Assembly: GCF_039523735.1 (NCBI RefSeq)
Contig: NZ_BAAAFW010000025.1
Span: 62,001-126,000, forward strand
Source of the DNA: Tatumella punctata
GTDB lineage: Bacteria; Pseudomonadota; Gammaproteobacteria; Enterobacterales; Enterobacteriaceae
Direction of reading: 5' to 3'
DNA: 64,000 nt
The translations under genes and the position numbers were made by a program. Of this stretch, positions 44,936-53,373 are shown piece by piece. The notes beneath the pieces are model-generated. The model made no database searches and was not told the origin of the DNA. It was given only the letters and a program-made list of their open reading frames with translations. Numbering within the stretch: position 1 is the stretch's first letter; the number at the start of each line of letters is the position of its first letter.

Positions 44936-45919
44936 ATGCTTTGCCAGAGAGATGATGAAAAACCGGGCTTTGTTATGTCGACCCTTGTGACTGATTCACT
45001 GAGAAAATCCAACACTTCACTGCTCTGGTCAGTAATCAGCAGCAGATACCACCCGGACAGGGCATGGCGCAGCAGGCCTTTTTGCCTGAAATTTATCTTA
45101 CGTTGCTGCTGCTATCCGCGGATCAGTTACCGTTACCTGCGGGCACTGACCGGTCTGGATATGTTCCCTGGATTACTGGCACGTCAGGGATTGCTGCCGG
45201 CGAAAATCCATCGCCCGTATCTGAGCGCCGGGCTGGGCGTTCAGCAGCGGGCAGAGGCAATTGTCAGCCATTATCAGTTGCTGGCCGGCCTTGTTAACCC
45301 GCAGTTACAACAGATCCTCGGGCAGCCGACGGGCAGACCGTTACTGCAGTGGCACAGTTCTGAGGGACAGGCATTCACACTGAGCTGTGGCCCGGCCAGA
45401 TTTGATCGTGAAGGCGAGGTGATGTTATGCCTGTCTTATCAGCAGCAGGTAGTTGCTACCATCACTTTTGCGCTGATCCGCCAGGCAGAAAAATCAGTGC
45501 TATTTATCGGCGGGTTGCAGGGGCCCGGGCCGGAAGTCCCGGCAGAAATCATTCGTCAGGCAACCCGTGCGGCTTACGGTATTTTTCCGAAAAGACTGCT
45601 GATGGATGTTATTTTCTGGCTGGCTGCCGCCGGAAATATTGATGCGATTCAGGCGGTCAGTGAAAACAGTCATGTCTTCCGCAGTCTGCGTTACCGTTAT
45701 AGTAAACAGGATAAATTTTTTGCCAGTTACAGTGAGTTCTGGGAAAGCCTGGGAGGCAGGCCAAATCTCCGGGGTAACTATGATTTACCCTTACAGGTGA
45801 TACGTAAACCGCTGGAAGAGGTTGTCAGTAAAAAACGGGCAGAATACCGGCGTCGTTATCAGTTACTGGCGCAGCTACAGCAGCAGTTTAACGACGCGCT
45901 GGGGATCACCGGCAAATAG
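44936..45919 (+). CDS. VirK/YbjX family protein (DUF535)
   Basis: 327 residues matching the DUF535 family (VirK, YbjX): LWSVISSRYHPDRAW near 30, RISYRYLRALTG near 62, RPLLQWHSSEGQAFTLSCGPARFDREGEVMLCLSY in consecutive segments near 132-167, LFIGGLQGPGPEV near 187, KRLLMDVIFWLAAAGNIDAIQAV near 215 and DKFFASYSEFWESLGG near 252. Family members affect envelope and antimicrobial-peptide resistance in Salmonella and Shigella; the molecular role is unknown. A second possible ATG is at 44975, and neither has a strong ribosome site. Confidence 0.85.
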   Translation: MLCQRDDEKPGFVMSTLVTDSLRKSNTSLLWSVISSRYHPDRAWRSRPFCLKFILRCCCYPRISYRYLRALTGLDMFPGLLARQGLLPAKIHRPYLSAGLGVQQRAEAIVSHYQLLAGLVNPQLQQILGQPTGRPLLQWHSSEGQAFTLSCGPARFDREGEVMLCLSYQQQVVATITFALIRQAEKSVLFIGGLQGPGPEVPAEIIRQATRAAYGIFPKRLLMDVIFWLAAAGNIDAIQAVSENSHVFRSLRYRYSKQDKFFASYSEFWESLGGRPNLRGNYDLPLQVIRKPLEEVVSKKRAEYRRRYQLLAQLQQQFNDALGITGK

Positions 45920-45939
45920 TATTGCCTTGCGGTGAGGGG

Positions 45940-46302
45940 TCAGAAGGCTTTTTTGGCAAATCCGGTCACTTCTTTGAGGCCCATTTCCCGACCGAGGGCA
46001 GTCATCGGGTGAACAATAACTACTCCGCGGGCTGCTTTTTTCAGAGCCCCCAGATTGGCCTGCTCTTTTTTCGTAATCGCACGGCTGAAAGACAGTTTCT
46101 GCAGCTTCTGTGCTTCCTGGCTGAGTTTTTGTTCTCGCACGTTACGCAGACGGGCGATTTCTTCTTCCAGAGTGTGCTTTTCTTTCTGGAGCTCACCCAG
46201 TTTTTCCATATCACCGGCTTCGAGCAGTGGCTGGGATTTATGATTGATGGCATCCAGCTGATCGCTCAGACGCTTGATCTCGGCTTTTTCTTGTTCTTTC
46301 AT
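45940..46302 (-). CDS. yibL: YibL family ribosome-associated protein
   Basis: 120 residues. An N-terminal coiled coil (KRLSDQLDAINHKSQPLLEAGD, then LQKEKHTLEEEIARLRNVREQKL) is followed by a conserved basic tail with SRAITKKEQANLGALKKAARG and VVVHPMTALGREMGL-like VIVHPMTALGREMGL. It matches E. coli YibL, which associates with ribosomes. Convergent with the VirK/YbjX gene, with 20 bp between stops. Confidence 0.95.
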   Translation of the reverse strand: MKEQEKAEIKRLSDQLDAINHKSQPLLEAGDMEKLGELQKEKHTLEEEIARLRNVREQKLSQEAQKLQKLSFSRAITKKEQANLGALKKAARGVVIVHPMTALGREMGLKEVTGFAKKAF

Positions 46303-46458
46303 TGTTGACTCCTGTTAAACAGCGGCAAGGATACACCAAAATATCGGCGGACTTAACTCTGTCCGTCGTTTGTTGTGGATCCCGGCGATAGCTTACCATG
46401 GCAGACCGTCAGGAAACCCCCTTTATGTAATCGCCGGTCGGGGGGAAGCGGTTTAATC

Positions 46459-47730
46459 TCAGAAGAAACTGAAAGGATAGTCTGCAAAGAAGCGGATTTC
46501 ACTGCCACCGCTGTTGTAATCTGCCGCATTTGCTGACACCCGCAGGATAGAGTAACGCAGGTCCAGTGTCAGATCTTTTGCCACACCACTCTGAACCTTG
46601 TACTGGATCTGGTTATACAGTTCATGCTCATGACCGTTGCTGGTCTGGCTGGTTTTAATATTGTCGCCGCGAACATAAGCGATGTTATAACTCAGGCCGG
46701 GGATCCCCAGCTCGGAAAAATCGATCCCATAGGCGGCCTGCCAGGAACGTTCACCTTTTGCATCAAAGTCTGACCAGTAGGAGTTATCCAGCCAGATACT
46801 GTTCCCGCCGTCACCGACGCCGCCCTGGTCACGGTAACCAGCGTACTGATAGCCGGTACTGCCATTACTCTGCTGATATGCCAGCTTAAAAGTATGTATC
46901 CACCAGCTATAGTTAGCAGCCATGCTCCAGATGGTATTACTGCGGCCGGTATCCAGCTGACTGGCATATTTTTTTGTCAGACGTGAGTTATAGCCATTAA
47001 AGTTTAGTGCCAGCGACTGTTCGGCCGCCAGTGGTTGCTGATAACTGAGTCCCAGATACTGTTTGTTCAGGGTTTTTTCGACATTTGATGCATAGAATGA
47101 TCCGCTAAACCGATCATTAAACTGGTAACTGGCACCGCCAAATGACAGGCTTTTCAGGCCGCTATTATGGCGATCGTCACTTTTACGTTGTTCATCGGTC
47201 AGGTAACCGGCATTAATATCCAGCCCGTGTATTTCTTTAGACGTGACCACCACCCCGGTAAAGGTTTCGTCCAGTAACCGTGAGTTATCGGCCGAAACGA
47301 CCGGTAACTGCGGACGCTGTGTACCGTAGCTGATCACCGTATCGGAAATACGCATTTTGGCAGTTGCACCGAATTTTGCCAGTTCTGACTTTGCTTTCCC
47401 GTTATGTGCCTGTTTAAAGAAATCTATTCCGCCGTCGCCGCTTTTGCCGCGCCCGCCGTCCAGGCGTACCGCATACTGACCCATAGCATCGAATCCGAAT
47501 CCAATCAGCCCGCGGGTGTAGCCTGACTGCCAGTCAGCGATCAGCCCCTGGCCCCATTCTGCACGGTTCTGAATACCCGGTACTTTATAATCCCGCTTCA
47601 TATATGCATTACGCAGCAGAAGATTGAAATGGCTGTCGGCAATAAAACCCTTACTCTGTGACTGTTCACTTGCCAATGCCGGGATAGCGCTTAATATTCC
47701 GCAAAGAATAATTGGTAATTCTTTTTTCAC
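46459..47730 (-). CDS. OprD-family outer-membrane porin
   Basis: 423 residues with a GTG start (47730), AAGG 10 bp upstream and a signal peptide ending in PALA near residue 20. The rest is alternating beta-strand sequence of an 18-strand barrel, with FIADSHFNLLLRNAYMKRDY, WGQGLIADWQSGYTRGLIGFGFDAMGQYAV and the L2 region IDFFKQAHNGKAKSELAKFGATAKMRIS in consecutive segments. It ends in Phe (PFSFF), as outer-membrane proteins do. OprD-type channels take up basic amino acids, aromatic acids or oligosaccharides; the substrate here is unknown. The gene stands alone. Confidence 0.9.
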   Translation of the reverse strand: MKKELPIILCGILSAIPALASEQSQSKGFIADSHFNLLLRNAYMKRDYKVPGIQNRAEWGQGLIADWQSGYTRGLIGFGFDAMGQYAVRLDGGRGKSGDGGIDFFKQAHNGKAKSELAKFGATAKMRISDTVISYGTQRPQLPVVSADNSRLLDETFTGVVVTSKEIHGLDINAGYLTDEQRKSDDRHNSGLKSLSFGGASYQFNDRFSGSFYASNVEKTLNKQYLGLSYQQPLAAEQSLALNFNGYNSRLTKKYASQLDTGRSNTIWSMAANYSWWIHTFKLAYQQSNGSTGYQYAGYRDQGGVGDGGNSIWLDNSYWSDFDAKGERSWQAAYGIDFSELGIPGLSYNIAYVRGDNIKTSQTSNGHEHELYNQIQYKVQSGVAKDLTLDLRYSILRVSANAADYNSGGSEIRFFADYPFSFF

Positions 47731-48093
47731 TTTTATTATACCTTTGTATTTTATATATCTGTTTTACGCCCGGAGCTGTTTTATTATTCCGATAAGAAGA
47801 ATAATTATTAATAAAGGATGGTAAATACCGGAGGGGGATTCTATTACTCTTACAACGTAAATAATAGCCCTTTGTATACGGGGGAATAGAAATAACGGAC
47901 AGTTTTAAATAAAATAAATCGCTTTTTCTGTTAAGTAAAAAATTAAATAAACAGTTAATGCTAATCTATGAATTATAAATAAAAATAATAAGTAATGAAA
48001 AACTTAATTATCTAGCCGGATCTGTATCCTTTTTCAGCGGCCGTTGAAAAATCCGCCCCGTAATGCGGTAAAAAATTACGGGGACGGAAAACA
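47731..48093. other. AT-rich intergenic region between yiaF and porin gene
   Basis: 363 bp, strongly AT-rich from 47860 to 48010 and without a supported gene. It holds the porin promoter. The yiaF terminator lies at its left-transcribed end (48047-48087), next to a second palindrome at 48030-48051. Confidence 0.45.
48047..48087 (-). terminator. Terminator of yiaF
   Basis: A 9-bp stem (48056-48064 with 48075-48083) extends across a bulge. On the minus strand it is followed by five T. Confidence 0.75.
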
Positions 48094-48807
48094 TTACTGT
48101 ACGTTGCTGATAGCAGCTTTCAGCTGGCCGAGCACCGGTGCTTCGCTGGCAATTTCACCGACCAGCGTATTGTACTGGTTTACCTGATCTTTGGATGCGA
48201 ACTGGACATTATTATTGGCAAAGCTGACACTGTTGCTCTGGGCCTGCAGGAAATCACCGGTGGCAATAACAGAATGGCTCAGTGCCTGCAGTTGTGGCAG
48301 TAAAGGCAGTATGCTGTCTGCCGGCCGGGTCACCACTTTGCTATATGCCGCCTCATAAGTTTTTTGCAATTCTGGCGGTAATTTCAGCGAGGATTTACTG
48401 CTGTCGGCCAGATTACGGGCTGTCTGCACCTGTTGGGTGACAACATTAAGCGCACCTGCGGCCTGGCGCAGTGCATCCCGTTGTGACTGGTAATCGGCAG
48501 GAATTTTGATTGCTGACAATTCGTCGGTGACCGGACGGATACCGTCATTAACGACTTTATTCAGTTGTTGTGAGAAACCATACAGAATTGCATAGTCACC
48601 GGCAAAATTGCCGAAGTTTTTTTTCTGACTCTCGCTCAGGGTGGGTAACTGTGAACCGCTACGCATAACGGTATTCTGCAGGAAATCACTGAATGCCTGA
48701 CTTTGCTCAGCTTGTTTATCACCACATCCTGTCAGCTGGGAAATCATAAGGAATGTTGCCAGCAGCAATCCAGACTGCTTTGTTAAACGGAAAATGCCTG
48801 ATGCCAT
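48094..48807 (-). CDS. yiaF: DUF3053 lipoprotein YiaF
   Basis: 237 residues with a lipoprotein signal: hydrophobic stretch about 12-25 and lipobox QLTGC with the acylated Cys at 28. The mature part matches E. coli YiaF: FSDFLQNTVMRSGSQLPTLS, FGNFAGDYAILYGFSQQLN, and YSKVVTRPADSILPLLP near 155. Mostly helical; function unknown. AGGAG lies 10 bp before the ATG. Confidence 0.9.
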   Translation of the reverse strand: MASGIFRLTKQSGLLLATFLMISQLTGCGDKQAEQSQAFSDFLQNTVMRSGSQLPTLSESQKKNFGNFAGDYAILYGFSQQLNKVVNDGIRPVTDELSAIKIPADYQSQRDALRQAAGALNVVTQQVQTARNLADSSKSSLKLPPELQKTYEAAYSKVVTRPADSILPLLPQLQALSHSVIATGDFLQAQSNSVSFANNNVQFASKDQVNQYNTLVGEIASEAPVLGQLKAAISNVQ

Positions 48808-48909
48808 AAGGGGCTAGCTCCTGATATTTGACAACGTGTTTGACCACCAGAAAGATCACAGGATAGAGCAAAGCGGGGTTTCCGCCAATCATCTTTCTGC
48901 AGCCTGTGG

Positions 48910-49506
48910 TTATCCGGAAAAAGGGCGATATTTTTTTGCCTGCTGCCGAAACCAGCTGGCGGATATATTGTAAGGGTGTCTGGATAACCTATTGATATTA
49001 AACTTTATTTGCAACTCTGCTTGTGCGCGGAGTTGCGGGTTACCTTCACACAACAAACCGATTTGTATCTGTTTTTCGACCAGGTAGATGGCAGCAAAAA
49101 CCGGATCGTTATCTACAATATCTTTTGTATTATCAATGATATCGGCAAGTTTAATGGTTTGTGCTTCTGCTGAGGCCCTGACAGTGTGTTGCAGACAACA
49201 GGTAATGCGTTGCTGACGGGTACCAGACTCAGCCATATCAGGATTAGTCAGCATATGCACTATGACTGCAATTCGGTGACCAAACAGGCGCTGTAATTGT
49301 GCAAAAGTGGCCGGGGTATCTTCTAAAGTATCATGCAGCCAGGCGGCGGCGAGCAGAGTTTCATCGGCGCCTGTTGTACGGACCAGCTCAGCTACTGCCT
49401 GAGGATGCACAATATAGGGAGCATTACTGTATTTACGCCGTTGTCCTGACTGATAATGCATATGCCGGGCAAAGCGTTTTGCTTTTTCTTCCAGTGAATA
49501 ATACAT
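48910..49506 (-). CDS. Small HD-domain phosphohydrolase (ppGpp-hydrolase-like)
   Basis: 198 residues from the ATG at 49506, preceded by GGAGG; the frame extends to 49593 without similarity. It has the metal-binding pattern of SpoT/MESH1-type (p)ppGpp hydrolases: YIVHPQAVAELV with the first His near 31-42, AAWLHDTLEDTPATF near 53-67 with the HD and ED pairs, and IKLADIIDNTKDI near 113 with the second Asp. There is no synthetase, TGS or ACT domain. Degradation of (p)ppGpp or a related nucleotide is likely but not proven. Confidence 0.82.
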   Translation of the reverse strand: MYYSLEEKAKRFARHMHYQSGQRRKYSNAPYIVHPQAVAELVRTTGADETLLAAAWLHDTLEDTPATFAQLQRLFGHRIAVIVHMLTNPDMAESGTRQQRITCCLQHTVRASAEAQTIKLADIIDNTKDIVDNDPVFAAIYLVEKQIQIGLLCEGNPQLRAQAELQIKFNINRLSRHPYNISASWFRQQAKKYRPFSG

Positions 49507-49743
49507 ATGCCCTCCGTATGCAGGATATTTATTTTCTGATAATAGAATGCTGGCCTGGATACAGGCAAGGCAATATATTTTGTTTTTAAACAATAATTAC
49601 TTTTTATAAATAATTCGGATTTTTAATTATTTTCCGGAAAATTCCGTATATTTCATTTTATTTTAAATTGTGTCGAACTTATAGAGTGGTTCAGACTCTG
49701 AGAATAGATAATCTTGTATCATCCGGAGTTCCAGGGTTTATTA

Positions 49744-51432
49744 ATGAATAAAATCAAGCTGTTAACACAAAGTCAGTTATCATGGATTCTGGCCTTGTAT
49801 ATTGGTGTTTTTTTAAACTGGTCTGTGTTTGAACGCAGATTTCAGGGATTGTGGGCAGGCGGAGATGTACTGAAGTGGTCATCGGCGGTGGCTGAAGTTG
49901 TGGCAGCTATACTGGCCTGTTTTATCGTATTTCGTTTTGTTTCGCTGGGCGGGAAAATATTTTTCCGGCTGATGGCATCAGTGATAGTCGTGATTTCTGT
50001 TTCGGCCGGCTACTACATGGTGGTTTTTAATGTTGTTATTGGTTACGGGATTGTAGCCTCAGTACTGACGACGGATACCGATCTCTCTAAAGAAGTGGTC
50101 GGTCATTATTTTTATCTGTGGATGGTGCTGGTCAGTGTGTTACCCCTGTTCCTGATTTGGCGCAGCCAGCTGACGGAGTCGCTGTTATCACAACTGACGA
50201 CCCGCGGACAGCGTGTAAGGGCACTGACCGGTTTAGTGGTATGTATTGCTCTGGTCTGGTTGCCCCTGCGTGTTCTGGATAAACAGTATAAACACCGTGA
50301 GCTGGAAACGAATATTGATTTACCCAGTTATGGCGGCATGGTGGCGCACTCTTATCTGCCGGTCAACTGGCTCACGGCAACAGGGTTATTTGGCTGGGCA
50401 CAGCTGGATACAAAGCTGACAGGGGATAAATTATTCTCTCCGGCCAGCCATTTTACCTATGTTGCACCACAAGGTATTGATGATACTTATGTGGTGTTTG
50501 TGATTGGTGAAACGACCCGCTGGGATCATATGGGGATTCTGGGATATCCGCGGGACACAACACCGTTACTGGCAAAAGAAAAAAATCTGGTGGCTTTTAA
50601 AGGGCATTCCTGTGATACGGCAACTAAGCTTTCTTTGCGCTGTATGTTTGTCCGCGAGGGGGGAGCCGGTGAGGATCCGGGACGGACATTAAAAGAGCAA
50701 AACGTATTTGCAGTACTGAAAGCGCTGGGATTCAGTTCCGGACTGTATGCAATGCAGAGTGAAATCTGGTTTTATCGTCTGACTGATGTCAGCAATATGG
50801 CATTTCGTGAACAGATTGGTTCAGAGCCGCAGAATAATGGTAAACCGGTCGATGATTCACTGTTGATTCCGAAACTACAGCAATCTTTGCAGCGGCATCC
50901 GCAGGGTAAGCATTTAGTGATATTGCATACTAAAGGTTCCCATTATTTATATTCCCAGCGTTATCCGCGCAGCTTCGCATTTTTTACCCCGGAATGTATT
51001 GGTGTGGATGATTTTTGTTCGAAAGACCAGCTGATTAATTCATTTGATAATTCAGTCCGTTATGTCGACTATATGCTGGATACTGTCTTTGACCAGTTGA
51101 GAGATAAAAAAGCGATTGTGTTTTATGTCGCGGATCATGGTGAATCGATCAGCAGTAACACCCATTTTCACGGTACGCCGCGAGAGATGGCACCGGCGGA
51201 ACAATTCCGCGTCCCGATGCTGGTGTGGGCTTCAGATAAATACCTGGCAGATGATGCTAACCGGCAGCGTTTCAGTATTCTGCAACAGCAGGCTAAAGCC
51301 GGTGTGACCCATTATCATCGTGAGCTGTATGATTCACTATTAGGCTGCCTGGGATATACTTCGCCGGATGGTGGTATCAGGCCTGAAAATAACTGGTGTC
51401 AGAATCCTGTTGATGAAAAAGCAGTCAGGTAA
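49744..51432 (+). CDS. eptB: Kdo2-lipid A phosphoethanolamine 7''-transferase
   Basis: 562 residues from the ATG at 49744, with AGGG about 7 bp upstream. Five N-terminal membrane segments (about 10-180) precede a periplasmic alkaline-phosphatase-fold domain: VIGETTRWDHMG near 254 with the metal Glu256, CDTATKLSLRCMF near 290 with the nucleophile Thr292, HTKGSHYLYSQRYP and VADHGESIS with metal ligands. It is very close to E. coli EptB and adds phosphoethanolamine to the outer Kdo of lipopolysaccharide. Single gene before the tRNA-Pro, as eptB lies beside a proline tRNA gene in E. coli. Confidence 0.95.
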   Translation: MNKIKLLTQSQLSWILALYIGVFLNWSVFERRFQGLWAGGDVLKWSSAVAEVVAAILACFIVFRFVSLGGKIFFRLMASVIVVISVSAGYYMVVFNVVIGYGIVASVLTTDTDLSKEVVGHYFYLWMVLVSVLPLFLIWRSQLTESLLSQLTTRGQRVRALTGLVVCIALVWLPLRVLDKQYKHRELETNIDLPSYGGMVAHSYLPVNWLTATGLFGWAQLDTKLTGDKLFSPASHFTYVAPQGIDDTYVVFVIGETTRWDHMGILGYPRDTTPLLAKEKNLVAFKGHSCDTATKLSLRCMFVREGGAGEDPGRTLKEQNVFAVLKALGFSSGLYAMQSEIWFYRLTDVSNMAFREQIGSEPQNNGKPVDDSLLIPKLQQSLQRHPQGKHLVILHTKGSHYLYSQRYPRSFAFFTPECIGVDDFCSKDQLINSFDNSVRYVDYMLDTVFDQLRDKKAIVFYVADHGESISSNTHFHGTPREMAPAEQFRVPMLVWASDKYLADDANRQRFSILQQQAKAGVTHYHRELYDSLLGCLGYTSPDGGIRPENNWCQNPVDEKAVR

Positions 51433-51555
51433 TGCGGCCCCGAAGCGAAAAATAATCTGTCGCTGGCTGCTCCGGATGCTTTTTGGTCAGTCAGCGGCTG
51501 ATTTTCGAAAAAGCGGTTGACGCCTTCGGGGGGGCGCAGTAATATTCGCCCCCAT

Positions 51556-51632
51556 CGGCGAGTAGCGCAGCTTGGTAGCGCAACTGGTTTGGGACCAGTG
51601 GGTCGGAGGTTCGAATCCTCTCTCGCCGACCA
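51556..51632 (+). tRNA. proM: tRNA-Pro (anticodon UGG)
   Basis: 77 nt with encoded CCA. The acceptor stem CGGCGAG pairs with CTCGCCG, the D-loop contains GCAGCTTGGTAGC, the anticodon loop is TTTGGGA with anticodon TGG, the T-loop is TTCGAAT, and the discriminator A precedes CCA. It appears identical to E. coli proM from memory. Confidence 0.98.
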
Positions 51633-51695
51633 TTTTCAAAGAAACCCGCTTTTAGCGGGTTTTTTTACGTCTGTAGTAAAAGAGGATGAGAACCT
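51614..51695 (+). repeat. 82-bp direct repeat, copy 1 (tRNA 3' end plus terminator)
   Basis: Starts inside tRNA-Pro and covers its last 19 nt, the terminator and 29 bp beyond. An identical 82-bp copy lies 146 bp downstream. Confidence 0.97.
51642..51666 (+). terminator. Rho-independent terminator of tRNA-Pro
   Basis: A 9-bp stem (51642-51650 with 51654-51662, three-base loop) and a run of seven T. It is duplicated exactly at 51788-51812. Confidence 0.93.
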
Positions 51696-51759
51696 CCGAA
51701 GGAGGTTTGCGCCGAGCGCAGCGAGACAACGTTGCGTAAGCAACGGCCCGCAGGGGAAT

Positions 51760-51841
51760 AATCCTCTCTCGCCGACCATTTTCAAAGAAACCCGCTTTTA
51801 GCGGGTTTTTTTACGTCTGTAGTAAAAGAGGATGAGAACCT
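51760..51841 (+). repeat. 82-bp direct repeat, copy 2 (tRNA tail without tRNA)
   Basis: Perfect copy of 51614-51695. It begins with the last 19 nt of tRNA-Pro, including CCA, but has no tRNA body. A 64-bp spacer (51696-51759) with two small palindromes lies between the copies. Confidence 0.97.
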
Positions 51842-51992
51842 TCGGGTGAGGAAAGACCAGAGGGCGCTGGTCTTTGGATCTGCGCCTGGTGTGTAGCCTT
51901 TTACCTCCGGATTACGGTTCCCGGCATAAGCGTCCGGCTCTGAGCATCTTCCTTTATCAGACACCTTTATCGCTGAAACAGTTTTGCTGCAG

Positions 51993-52272
51993 TCAGCGTT
52001 ATCGATAGCCAGTGCTAATCCACCCGCCTTCGGGCATAAACGTCCGGCCCTGTGCATTTTCCTTCCGCCATCAGTGGCGGAGTTTCAGCAGCCGCACTGC
52101 GGCGGACGGGTTAAGGCCCGGGGGCGCGGGCCTTAACAATCCACGCCTTCGCGTCATCCTTTAGCGCTGAGTCACCTGGCTCGCTATGTAAACGTCTGAC
52201 TCTGAGCATCTTCCTTCCGCCATCAGTGGCGGAGTTTCAGCAGCTGCGCTGCGGCGGACGGGTTAAGGCCCG
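51993..52272 (+). repeat. About 280-bp direct repeat, copy 1
   Basis: Nearly identical to 52829-53107, with a few substitutions and one single-base indel. Each copy contains two smaller units that begin CCTTCCGCCATCAGTGGCGG (52061 and 52213 here), with hairpins at 52065-52080 (6-bp stem) and 52110-52137 (11-bp stem). No convincing coding frame. The sequence from 51842 to 51992 is unique and unassigned. Confidence 0.9.
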
Positions 52273-52702
52273 TGGGCGCGGGCCTTAACAATCCACGCCT
52301 TCGCGCAGTCCTCGCTGTTCCTTCGCTTATCGCTCCGTCTTTCCGGACCGCACGGATTCGCCGTCCATGGCTCAGCCGTGCTATCGCCGGCGTCCTGCCG
52401 GCTCCTCCGGGCCGTCACTCTGCGCTCAGCGCTGCGGATAGCGCGTGGTCACACCGCTGCGGTAATAAATCAGCATTTATCAGATAGTTTTACCGCTGAA
52501 ACATGTTTCTGCAACCCGCGTTATCGATAGCTGAGGCAGGTTACCGGAGGCGGCATCCGGGCCGCTGAGTGAATGAGTGTGACCAGGGCGAGCCGCAGGG
52601 AAGCGGCGAGAGGCCGTGTTGAGCAGGAGCGAATCGCGGCCGGTCCGTCAAGGTCACGGGAATGAACGAAGGTACCGCGCAGCGGCGGAACGATCTGCCG
52701 CA

Positions 52703-52806
52703 AAGGCCCGGAGTGCAGAGGGCGCGGCCATTGCGCCCTTTGCCTGGTCGCCCGCAGCGGGGCCGTAAAAAATGACTTTACGTAATGGCGAACAGAATCC
52801 CGCCGG
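52703..52806 (+). repeat. About 100-bp repeat B, copy 1
   Basis: Recurs at 53100-53202 with a few differences near its right end. In the second copy it is joined directly to the middle of the 93-bp hairpin unit, which shows mosaic rearrangement. The sequence between 52306 and 52702 is GC-rich, non-coding and unassigned. Confidence 0.88.
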
Positions 52807-52828
52807 ATTGATATGCGGCATACCCGCA

Positions 52829-53107
52829 TCAGCGTTATCTATAGCCAGTGCTAATCCACCGCCTTCGGGCATAAGCGTCCGGCTCTGTGCATTTTCCTTC
52901 CGCCATCAGTGGCGGAGTTTCAGCAGCCGCACTGCGGCGGACGGGTTAAGGTCCGGGGGCGCGGGCCTTAACAATCCACGCCTTCGCGTCATCCTTTAGC
53001 GCTGAGTCACCTGGCTCGCTATGTAAACGTCTGACTCTGAGCATCTTCCTTCCGCCATCAGTGGCGGAGTTTCAGCAGCTGCGCTGCGGCGGACGGGTTA
53101 AGGCCCG
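52829..53107 (+). repeat. About 280-bp direct repeat, copy 2
   Basis: Copy of 51993-52272, offset by 836 bp at the left end and 835 bp at the right. It contains hairpin units starting at 52896 and 53048; the latter is cut short where repeat B begins. Confidence 0.9.
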
Positions 53108-53202
53108 GAGTGCAGAGGGCGCGGCCATTGCGCCCTTTGCCTGGTCGCCCGCAGCGGGGCAGCAAAAATGACCTGACGTAATGGCGAACAGAACCCCGCC
53201 GG
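53100..53202 (+). repeat. About 100-bp repeat B, copy 2
   Basis: Matches 52703-52806 at an offset of 397 bp and overlaps the end of the second 280-bp repeat. Confidence 0.88.
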
Positions 53203-53373
53203 GTTTATATATTGCATATCAGCACAAGCGTTAATCCACAGCCCCCGGCCATTGTCCCCTGCCGAACGATCGGAATTTACTGAATTTCTGGCAACGCGGT
53301 GGTGATATCTGATAGTCAGCCGGGGGTCTTGCTATATACTGAAAAATTCCCTACCCCTTGTCCGGAGACTATT

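Noticed and set aside
51760..51778. Second tRNA-Pro gene
   Set aside because: Only the last 19 nt of the tRNA are present; there is no tRNA body.
52272..52999. Open frames of 70-100 codons in the repeat block
   Set aside because: They are composed of repeated hairpin sequence, have no ribosome sites, and run in several frames at once.
51993..53107. CRISPR array
   Set aside because: Units are about 93 bp, irregularly spaced and joined to other repeats; there are no uniform spacers or cas genes.
51556..53250. Prophage or island integrated at tRNA-Pro
   Set aside because: No integrase, phage or mobility gene is present. The 82-bp repeats enclose only 64 bp.
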